A DNA stretch of 11,352 bases from contig JAILQN010000344.1 of NCBI GenBank assembly GCA_024699005.1, positions 1 to 11,352 of the forward strand. The letters are read 5' to 3'. Origin of the DNA: Clostridia bacterium (GTDB taxonomy: Bacteria > Bacillota_A > Clostridia > Oscillospirales > Acutalibacteraceae). The position numbers and the translations under genes are program-made. Shown piece by piece: positions 5,531 to 11,352 of the stretch (the stretch's first letter is position 1; the number at the start of each line of letters is the position of its first letter). The notes beneath the pieces were generated by a model that saw only the letters and a list, made by a program, of their open reading frames with translations, searched no databases and was not told the origin of the DNA.

Positions 5531-6580
5531 TTATCCTAATTTGACCTCAAGCCTGACCGGGTTATGGTCGGAATTCTCAAATCCGGCGTCGATGGTTGTC
5601 GCCTGGGCGGAGAGCACGTTCGGCGAGACTATAAAGCCGTCTATGACGTAATACTGCGTTCCTTCTGTGTCAGCGGGATTATAGGGCTGATTGAGCAGAC
5701 GGCAGGTCGGCGTATCGGTGTCGTAAACAAAGCTCCAGCCGTCGGGCAGCATATCGTTTTCGAGGGTGCCGGGCATCCATTCCTCGTGAGTGTTGGGGTA
5801 TATTTCAAGGACTCCGGGGAATTCCTGATTGAAGTCGCCGCCGGCAATCACGTAATTCCCGTTTGCGTATTCCGCTTCGATAAAGTCTTTGAGCGCTTTG
5901 GTCTGGGCGATCTTGCCTTCTCCGGAGTCGTAAGCCTCAAGATGCAGATTGACAATGACGAGCTCCCGGTCGTTTTTGGCGGGGATGCGGCTGATCAGCA
6001 GGCAGCGCTTGAGGTTTGCGACGCGTATGGGCCAGGAGAACGGACATGGCAGAGATATGCGCGAGGCAGAGATTATCGGGTAATCGGTGAATGTCAGAAG
6101 ACCGCTGTTCACCTTACCGATGGGCGGCCAGGGAAAAGGCACGAACGGACAGGAGTAATTGAGCGCGTAAGCGCTCGCGCCGACAGCGAGTTTTTCGACC
6201 TCGTTTATGCCGAAGGTGCGGGTCGAATCGGAATCGACCTCCTGCAGCATGACTATATCGGCGTTTTGCTCCGCGATAACAGTGTTGATCCCGGAGAGAT
6301 AGGCGTTTACCATCGTTTTGTCCGCGGAACGTGTGTTTTCGCCGCCATCCATAAAGAAATCGGACCATTTGCCGAGACCCGCGTATCCGATGTTCCACGA
6401 CAGTACGGTCACTTCATCCGATACCTCGCCGGAGCCTGTGCCTTCCACCGCGATCTCTTCGGTATCGGCAGGTTTGAACTCCTTGACTGAAAGGAAACCG
6501 ATAAGTCCGCCCGCGGCGACGACAACTATTATGATGATCGCGAGGACAGCTTTTAAAATGCCTTTGATTATTTTTTTCAT
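5531..6580 (-). CDS. Membrane-anchored endonuclease/exonuclease/phosphatase-family protein
   Basis: Metal-dependent phosphoesterase fold. Substrate unknown: the superfamily includes nucleases, sphingomyelinases and inositol phosphatases. The 349 residues begin with a basic stub and one membrane segment (about 9-31), so the catalytic domain is probably outside the cytoplasmic membrane. Conserved positions are all present: Asn63 in VLSWNIG, metal-binding Glu114 in LQEVD, His213 in NLHLEAYDSGE, Asp249 and Asn251 in GGDFNQ, YVIDGF near 315, and Asp338-His339 in SDHNPV. A Pro/Trp-rich loop at about 145-153 is a possible substrate lid. AAGGAG (6592-6587) precedes the ATG and lies partly in the palindrome GGAGATCTCC. 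It follows the kinase gene after 46 nt and may be co-transcribed with it. An extracellular phosphodiesterase is more likely than a DNA repair nuclease because of the anchor. Confidence 0.9.
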   Translation of the reverse strand: MKKIIKGILKAVLAIIIIVVVAAGGLIGFLSVKEFKPADTEEIAVEGTGSGEVSDEVTVLSWNIGYAGLGKWSDFFMDGGENTRSADKTMVNAYLSGINTVIAEQNADIVMLQEVDSDSTRTFGINEVEKLAVGASAYALNYSCPFVPFPWPPIGKVNSGLLTFTDYPIISASRISLPCPFSWPIRVANLKRCLLISRIPAKNDRELVIVNLHLEAYDSGEGKIAQTKALKDFIEAEYANGNYVIAGGDFNQEFPGVLEIYPNTHEEWMPGTLENDMLPDGWSFVYDTDTPTCRLLNQPYNPADTEGTQYYVIDGFIVSPNVLSAQATTIDAGFENSDHNPVRLEVKLG

Positions 6581-6597
6581 GGAGATCTCCTTTTAAA

Positions 6598-6630
6598 GGT
6601 GACAGGTGACAGTACGTGATCTCTGATCAC
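6598..6630. repeat. Heptanucleotide repeat (GTGACAG) and hairpin in the kinase-phosphatase gap
   Basis: Two perfect GGTGACA units occupy 6598-6611. The same register continues less well to 6618. Next to them, GTGATC (6616-6621) and GATCAC (6625-6630) form a small hairpin that includes the kinase stop codon. The unit is a rotation of the one in the array at 8868-8888. Confidence 0.6.
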
Positions 6631-8126
6631 AGTTTTTTCCTGAGTCTGACGCTGAGCTCGGTATAGTTGCCGTCCAGATTCCTGACCGACACTTCGCCGT
6701 CGTGCAGGGTGACGATACGTTTGACGATATACAGCCCAAGGCCGGCGGAGCTTGAATACTTGGAACGGGATTTGTCCGCTTTGTAGAAACGTTCAAAGAT
6801 GCGTTCCAGATCCTCTTCCGATATTGGGCCGCCAGTGTTGCGTATACGCACCGTGACAATGTCGTCCTCCTGATCGATAAAGAAGAATATCTTTCCGTTT
6901 TCGCCTGCGAACTTGACTGCGTTGTCGATAAGGTTGTAAAAGACCTGATTGATCATGTCTTTGTCAGCCTCGATATAGGTGGGACGCAGATCGTCAAAAT
7001 TCTCTATGCTGATATGTTTGGCGTCGATCTTCTGTTCGAAGGTGATCAGGATCTCGCCCAGCATGGTCATCAGATCCATCCGGACCGGGTTCAGGGTCAG
7101 CTGTCCGGCTTCGATCTTGGAAAGATTGAGCATGGCTACCACAAGATTCGCAAGACGTTTGACCTCGTCCGAGACGATGTGAAGGTATTCGTCCGCCTTC
7201 TCGCCTTCGATCGTGCCGTCCAGTATGGCGTCCACAAATCCGCCGATGGTGGTCATCGGAGTCTTGAGTTCGTGCGAAACATTCGCGACAAAGCTCTTCA
7301 GAGCCTCGTCGTTGCGTTCCAGCGAATCCGCCATCGAGTTGAGCGAGGCGGTCAGCTCGTTGAACTCGGTGACCGTAAACCACTTATCGTTATATTCGAT
7401 CCTGTGCGACAGGTCGCCTTTTGAGTACTTGCGGGTCGCGTCGCGCATCAGGGTGAGCGGCGCGGTCATTTTTTTGGTATAGAAGTAGGCTATCGTTATC
7501 GTAAGGGCAATAACAGCGATCATTGCAAGGATATAAGTCCTGCAATGACCGATATAGTAGGAACGCATGCCGGCGACGTAGGGTTCCATGCCGTAGACTA
7601 TGCCCACGGCCTCGCCGGATTTGTCGTATACGGTTATCGCCGTGACGAACGTCATTTCGCTGAAGGTGCCGGCGAAGTCCGTCACGCGCATCACGCTGCC
7701 CTCCTCTATAATGGAGGTGAATATCTCGCCGGGGATGCTGCGGTTCCTGTGGGTCTCGCATGTGCATTCGCCGGTATATGGCGCCTGTTCCTTTGCCATC
7801 TCGCGGCAATAGGTCACCTTACCCATAGGGTCGGTTATGAAAATATCGAGTGCGGAGTCCGCAGAAGCGTTGTTTATCGCTTTTATGATACCCGCTGCGG
7901 AATGGTCGCCGAGATTTGTGGAGTTATAATAATACTGTGAAAAAGCAAGAGCAAGACTCTCGGTCTCGGAGTCTATGCTCTGAAGGCGCTGTTCGCTGCC
8001 GTTTCTGACAATGTTCTGCAGCAGGACGATGCCGACGGCCGTCAGAGCGACCACCTCTATGATGACGAAAAACGCCATATAGCGGTAGAACAGCGACGAG
8101 CCGTTTTTCTTTTTTTTGCGTTTCAT
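6627..8126 (-). CDS. Sensor histidine kinase (HAMP, HisKA, HATPase_c)
   Basis: Membrane sensor kinase of 499 residues, partner of the upstream response regulator. After a very basic N-terminus (MKRKKKKN), the first membrane helix spans about 17-37. An extracytoplasmic sensor follows at about 38-198, then a second helix at about 199-216 and HAMP at 217-269. The dimerisation domain has the phospho-accepting His285 in VSHELKTP. The ATP-binding domain has the N-box YNLIDNAVKF (Asn402), a G1-like RNTGGPIS, the F-box IFERFYKADKSRSK and the G2 box SAGLGLYIVK. The sensor carries Cys107, Cys121, Cys123 and His126 close together, which could bind a metal or form disulfides. Its ATG overlaps the regulator stop as ATGA, indicating translational coupling. 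The stimulus is not known. Confidence 0.97.
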   Translation of the reverse strand: MKRKKKKNGSSLFYRYMAFFVIIEVVALTAVGIVLLQNIVRNGSEQRLQSIDSETESLALAFSQYYYNSTNLGDHSAAGIIKAINNASADSALDIFITDPMGKVTYCREMAKEQAPYTGECTCETHRNRSIPGEIFTSIIEEGSVMRVTDFAGTFSEMTFVTAITVYDKSGEAVGIVYGMEPYVAGMRSYYIGHCRTYILAMIAVIALTITIAYFYTKKMTAPLTLMRDATRKYSKGDLSHRIEYNDKWFTVTEFNELTASLNSMADSLERNDEALKSFVANVSHELKTPMTTIGGFVDAILDGTIEGEKADEYLHIVSDEVKRLANLVVAMLNLSKIEAGQLTLNPVRMDLMTMLGEILITFEQKIDAKHISIENFDDLRPTYIEADKDMINQVFYNLIDNAVKFAGENGKIFFFIDQEDDIVTVRIRNTGGPISEEDLERIFERFYKADKSRSKYSSSAGLGLYIVKRIVTLHDGEVSVRNLDGNYTELSVRLRKKL

Positions 8127-8812
8127 TCGCGGGTCTCGAACTTATACCCTACGCTCCATACTGTCTTGAGCTCCCATTTGTCGGATACGCCCTCGAATTT
8201 TTCGCGCAGACGCTTGATATGCACGTCAACAGTGCGAGAGTCGCCGTAATACTCGAAGCCCCATACCTTATCCAGCAGCTGGTCGCGGGTAAAGACCTTG
8301 TTGGGATTGCTTGCGAGGTAGAACAGCAGTTCCAGCTCCTTGGGGGGAGTGTCCACGATCTTGCCGTCGACGCGCATCTCGTAATTGGTAAGGTTGATGA
8401 CAAGCTTGTCATAGCGGACCTCGCGCATCTCCTCCGGAGCGGAGGAACCCGCGCGGCGCATAACGGCCTTTATCCGGGCTACGACCTCTTTGGTCTCGAA
8501 CGGTTTGACAATGTAATCGTCCGCCCCGAGTTCCAGTCCCAGCACCTTGTCGAACGCTTCGCCTTTCGCGGAAAGCATGATGATCGGCACGTTTGAGGAC
8601 TGTCTTATCATACGGCAGACCTGCCATCCGTCCAGACCGGGAAGCATGATATCCAGCAGAACCAGGTCCGGTTCAACGTCGGCAAAGCGGCTCACGGCCT
8701 CCGCGCCGTCGTTGAAAATAACGGTGACGTATTTCTCTTTTTCAAGATATATCCGCAGCAGTTCGCAGATATTCACGTCATCGTCGACGATCATGATTTT
8801 CTCGTTTGCCAT
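8123..8812 (-). CDS. OmpR/PhoB-family response regulator
   Basis: Two-component transcription regulator of 229 residues. The receiver domain (1-120) has the acidic triad start Asp10-Asp12, phospho-accepting Asp54 in LVLLDIMLPGLDG, Ser81 in IIMLSAKG and Lys103 in YIVKPF. The C-terminal winged helix (about 130-229) has the usual PPKELELLFYLASNPNKVFTR segment and DSRTVDVHIKRLREK recognition helix. GAGGT (8822-8818) lies 5 nt before the ATG. The kinase follows with a 4-nt overlap. The 103-nt gap to the 701-residue gene has no convincing promoter on this strand, only a weak TATATA box, so co-transcription from upstream is possible. Target genes cannot be told from this window; the adjacent membrane protein and phosphatase-fold gene are candidates. 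Confidence 0.97.
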   Translation of the reverse strand: MANEKIMIVDDDVNICELLRIYLEKEKYVTVIFNDGAEAVSRFADVEPDLVLLDIMLPGLDGWQVCRMIRQSSNVPIIMLSAKGEAFDKVLGLELGADDYIVKPFETKEVVARIKAVMRRAGSSAPEEMREVRYDKLVINLTNYEMRVDGKIVDTPPKELELLFYLASNPNKVFTRDQLLDKVWGFEYYGDSRTVDVHIKRLREKFEGVSDKWELKTVWSVGYKFETRE

Positions 8813-8867
8813 ATTTTACCTCGCTTCTTATATATGTTTCTTCTTTTTTATCCGGAATGGGTTGCAG

Positions 8868-8888
8868 CAGGTGTCAGGTGACAGGTGC
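8868..8888 (+). repeat. Heptanucleotide array before the response regulator, unit CAGGTGA
   Basis: Three units, CAGGTGT, CAGGTGA and CAGGTGC, start at 8868, 8875 and 8882 in exact register. They lie in the gap after the 701-residue gene, 27 nt beyond its stop. The central unit is the same as that of the repeat at 6598-6611. The rest of the gap has a GGCGCC palindrome (8903-8908) and the small stem TGCG/CGCA (8887-8900), but no T-run terminator. Confidence 0.7.
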
Positions 8889-8915
8889 TGCGCTGACGCA
8901 CAGGCGCCCTGCCGG

Positions 8916-11021
8916 TTACTTTCTTCTGTTATCCCGCGCGAGATCGGCGTCATCGTAGCTGCGGGCTGATTTTACGATCTTTGCCTTGCCTTCCAGAGAC
9001 TGCGCCTCGCTGCGATAGCGGAAGATCCTGGAGAACAGCAGCATGCAGACAAAGAACACCGCCGCGAGCACTATAACGAAAACCACTATATTCGCGGGAT
9101 TCCCGACAAACTCGCGCAGCCAGGTCTGCTGCCCGTCAAGAGTTTCCGTTCCTGCGTTATTGCCCTGCGCCACTATTACGGCGGCGTTATTGAGAGGCGC
9201 TGCCGGCGTTTCGGCGGGAGTTGCCCGGACCGGCGCGGCAATGACCTGAAGATTGTTTATATCGGCGCCGTTGTTCTCGGCGGTCTTCGCGAAAGAGACG
9301 GACAGGGGAGTCGAGACGGTAGCGCTGCCGCCGCTGTTGCCGCTGCCGCCCGCGGAATCGCCGCCCGTAAACGCGGCGAGGAAGGCGTCAAGCCCGCCTA
9401 TGCCGCCGATTGATGTGGTCGCCAGCCCCGACAGAGATGAGACGCCGGTCTTTGCGTAGCCGAATACCTGCTGTACAAATGACCCGAAATCCACGCCGTC
9501 GGAGGACGGGAACAGCAGTGAAGATATGGACAGCACCCTGTTGGAAATGGAGAAAGGCAGCTGAGACATTATTCCGGAGAACGGTGTGTCGACGCCGATA
9601 TCCGACACCGCCTTTTCCACCGCGGCGGAGATCTTGCTGAGGGCGGCGGATACCGTCGTGCCGGTGTTCTCCGGGTCGACGAGACCCTGGCGGATATTCA
9701 GGATGTATGTCTTCGCGAAATTCAGTCCGTCGGATATTCCGCTGACGTCTATTTTTATCTGCTCCTGAGCCTTTGTTTTATCAAGAGCCACGCTGCTGTA
9801 ATATCCGGGCTTGACCTGTTCGCCGTTGACCCTGAGGATCAGGGCGTTGTCCTGCTCGTTGGATATGAACGGAACGAGGCTCAGATATATTTTGGAACGG
9901 CGGTTTTTGAGGCTGACGTTGTATTCCGTGATGTCCGCGTAAAACTGCTTTGCAAGATCAAAGTAGTCGGAATTGTCGCGCACGGTCTCGAATGCGGACT
10001 GATAGGACGTGCCGTTTTTGACGGCGAGTCCCTTGATCTTGCCTATGCACTGTAAAATAAACGAAACCAGGCTGCCGTCCGACGCGGCTTTTCCGAAGGA
10101 CTGCGAGTCCGGCTCTATATCGTATATCATGCTCATCATGGCGCAGAGATATTTGTTCTTTATCTCGTCCGTGGTGGCGTTGGCAGCGTCCACGGTTATG
10201 CTCTGCTCGCGGATGGTCATGACTGACATGAGACGGTACGTCTCGTCCGCGCCGGTGGAAGCCGTAACGTCGTACCCTTTGCGGAAGAGCGTGTATTTCG
10301 ATGCCGCCAGAACGTATTCTTCTATATTGGAGAGGGTGGCGTCCGCGTCATAGGCAAGGATGGATGATACGTCCGTGCCGACCATCTGAGAGAGATACGT
10401 GGTGAACACGTCGTAAAGCCCCGCGCCGGGCGTTACGGTGTACTGCGGATTTGCTGTAAGGAAGGAGAAGAGCGCTCGGGCGGCTATGGCGTGCTCGGTC
10501 TCGTCCCCGCCCTGGGGCCAGACTATGCCCATACGGGTCAGATATGATTTTATGTATTCGTCGGAATAGGAATCAGATGCCGCGGCTCCGTTCATCTGAG
10601 ACGCCGCCTGCATAATGTAAAGGTATGCCGAATTGGACAGCGCCGGGTCGAGGGTGTACAGCTTCTCGTAATACTCTATCTCGCTTTTGAAGCTTTCCGC
10701 AGTATGTTCGTACGGATAGTCCGTGACAGGCTCCAGCGTGGAGCGCGCGGCGAGGGACTCGACGGTCGCCATGTCCTCCTTCACGATGATGTCGGACAGC
10801 CAGCCCGGGTCGTTGGAATCGTAGGAGTACTGGGTGTCGACGCCTATGACCGCAAACGCCGTAAAGCCCGCGGAAAGCGGGCCTAAAAGCGCCGCGGCGC
10901 AGATAAGCGGCGAAAATATTTTTATAAAGCGCTTTTTTGCCGACGCCGGAACCTTTCGCAACGGAAGCATTGTCCTCGTTGCGGAATCAGCCGCAGTCGT
11001 CAAAGAACCCGATATATTCAT
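8916..11021 (-). CDS. Large bitopic membrane protein of unknown function
   Basis: I do not recognise this protein. The start was set at the ATG at 11021 because GAGAGGG lies 7 nt upstream; an in-frame ATG 30 nt earlier has no such site. It has 701 residues. A basic N-terminus is followed by a hydrophobic segment at about 35-60 (signal anchor or signal peptide), some 580 extracytoplasmic residues, a membrane helix at about 644-667 and a short charged cytoplasmic tail ending in DNRRK. The first half of the outer part looks helical. At about 380-450 is a beta-rich stretch (LRVNGEQVKPG, then TYILNI) resembling a cadherin-like beta-sandwich domain. A Gly/Ser-rich linker and an Ala/Pro-rich stalk precede the last helix. 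It lies upstream of the two-component genes, so a link to envelope sensing is possible but unproven. Confidence 0.85.
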   Translation of the reverse strand: MNISGSLTTAADSATRTMLPLRKVPASAKKRFIKIFSPLICAAALLGPLSAGFTAFAVIGVDTQYSYDSNDPGWLSDIIVKEDMATVESLAARSTLEPVTDYPYEHTAESFKSEIEYYEKLYTLDPALSNSAYLYIMQAASQMNGAAASDSYSDEYIKSYLTRMGIVWPQGGDETEHAIAARALFSFLTANPQYTVTPGAGLYDVFTTYLSQMVGTDVSSILAYDADATLSNIEEYVLAASKYTLFRKGYDVTASTGADETYRLMSVMTIREQSITVDAANATTDEIKNKYLCAMMSMIYDIEPDSQSFGKAASDGSLVSFILQCIGKIKGLAVKNGTSYQSAFETVRDNSDYFDLAKQFYADITEYNVSLKNRRSKIYLSLVPFISNEQDNALILRVNGEQVKPGYYSSVALDKTKAQEQIKIDVSGISDGLNFAKTYILNIRQGLVDPENTGTTVSAALSKISAAVEKAVSDIGVDTPFSGIMSQLPFSISNRVLSISSLLFPSSDGVDFGSFVQQVFGYAKTGVSSLSGLATTSIGGIGGLDAFLAAFTGGDSAGGSGNSGGSATVSTPLSVSFAKTAENNGADINNLQVIAAPVRATPAETPAAPLNNAAVIVAQGNNAGTETLDGQQTWLREFVGNPANIVVFVIVLAAVFFVCMLLFSRIFRYRSEAQSLEGKAKIVKSARSYDDADLARDNRRK

Positions 11022-11076
11022 ATAAAAACCCTCTCGGAGATAATAAGACAAAATACTACATATATATACATTGTCT

Positions 11077-11105
11077 ATTGTACCTTTAAATTAAGTAAAT
11101 TGCAA
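11077..11105 (-). promoter_or_regulatory. Predicted promoter of the 701-residue membrane protein gene
   Basis: On the minus strand, TTGCAA (11105-11100) and TACAAT (11082-11077) are 17 nt apart. The start would be near 11070, giving a leader of about 50 nt. The -35 hexamer is the same as that of efp. Surrounding DNA is AT-rich, in contrast to the genes. Confidence 0.7.
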
Positions 11106-11117
11106 GTGTTTTTTTGG

Positions 11118-11146
11118 TTGACTTTTATTCGTGAAAATGATATTAA
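11118..11146 (+). promoter_or_regulatory. Predicted divergent promoter with extended -10
   Basis: TTGACT (11118-11123) and TATTAA (11141-11146) are separated by 17 nt. TGA immediately precedes the -10, fitting the extended -10 pattern. It points away from the promoter at 11077-11105 and would drive the gene beginning at 11226 with a leader of about 73 nt. Confidence 0.65.
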
Positions 11147-11225
11147 AAGTGTAAGGTTTTTGGAAGAAATATTGACAGATCTTATCTCAACACGCAAAGT
11201 GCAACACCATAAAAGGAGACCAGCT

Positions 11226-11294
11226 ATGAAAAGTCAAGATAAAGAATCAGGTTTTCAGCAGGCGGTCATGAATGAACGGAGAATTGGATTTTAA
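11226..11294 (+). CDS. 22-codon ORF, probably the start of a broken or partial gene
   Basis: The ATG has an excellent AAGGAG site (11213-11218, 7-nt spacing) and a promoter upstream, so translation here is likely. The peptide has 22 residues (MKSQDKESGF, ending RRIGF) and stops at TAA 11292-11294. The same frame then stays open to the window edge, reading EFKDNANKFVRDVTERTIM. An overlapping frame from the ATG at 11272 reads MNGELDFKSLK before closing. Joining the two frames by one extra A at about 11301-11303 would give a plausible LDFKSLKDNANKFVRDVTERT. The options are an interrupted gene, a homopolymer error, or a short upstream ORF coupled to a second gene. No family is recognised. Confidence 0.5.
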   Translation: MKSQDKESGFQQAVMNERRIGF

Positions 11295-11352
11295 GAGTTT
11301 AAAGATAACGCGAACAAGTTTGTGCGCGACGTGACCGAGCGCACCATAATGG

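Noticed and set aside
11022..11051. Upstream ATG at 11051 as start of the 701-residue protein
   Set aside because: No Shine-Dalgarno sequence lies before it, whereas GAGAGGG is well placed before the ATG at 11021.
11172..11200. Second plus-strand promoter starting at TTGACA (11172-11177)
   Set aside because: No acceptable -10 hexamer lies 16-18 nt downstream.

Overview
The window is about 55% GC and looks like a chromosomal segment from a gut-type clostridial Firmicute (Eubacteriales/Oscillospirales-like). The evidence is strong AGGAGG-type ribosome binding sites, sigma-A promoters, a V-type ATPase, an EF-P of the Bacillus K32-loop type followed by a CD1247-type zinc-ribbon gene, and an OmpR/PhoB-type two-component system. 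This placement is inferred from gene content only.

Layout. Positions 1-339 hold heptanucleotide repeats, a factor-independent terminator for a gene lying before the window, and the promoter of glyA (340-1590, +, serine hydroxymethyltransferase). glyA converges on atpD (1735-2340, -), with a 17-bp hairpin between them. atpB (2388-3752, -) lies just upstream of atpD; together they encode subunits B and D of a V-type ATPase, and no other V-ATPase subunit gene is in the window. The gap 3753-4057 carries a compact multi-hairpin RNA element on the minus strand. I think it is a stand-alone HEARO-type (IscB omega-RNA-like) element, and it sits immediately downstream of a minus-strand promoter so that it forms the atpB leader. 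A divergent, near-consensus promoter drives efp (4058-4615, +) and the CD1247-like gene (4625-5110, +). A 22-bp perfect hairpin ends that operon and also borders an orphan YefM/Phd-type antitoxin (5198-5451, -), which is frameshifted in an A-run but still has a promoter and a TGTACA-core operator.

From 11021 down to 5531 the minus strand carries an unrecognised 701-residue bitopic membrane protein, a response regulator, its histidine kinase (ATGA overlap) and a membrane-anchored endonuclease/exonuclease/phosphatase-fold protein. At the right edge, divergent promoters separate the 701-residue gene from a plus-strand gene whose reading frame is broken after 22 codons.

The most striking pattern not explained by the genes is a set of short arrays with an exact 7-nt period in intergenic gaps: two opposed arrays before glyA, then after atpD, between atpB and atpD, between the histidine kinase and the phosphatase-fold gene, and between the 701-residue gene and the response regulator. 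The unit sequence differs from site to site (GTGGAGA, GTGGATA, GTGCAAT, GTGACAG), but every unit contains GTG. The arrays usually begin at or just after a stop codon. With the HEARO-like element, they are the best candidates for undescribed biology here.
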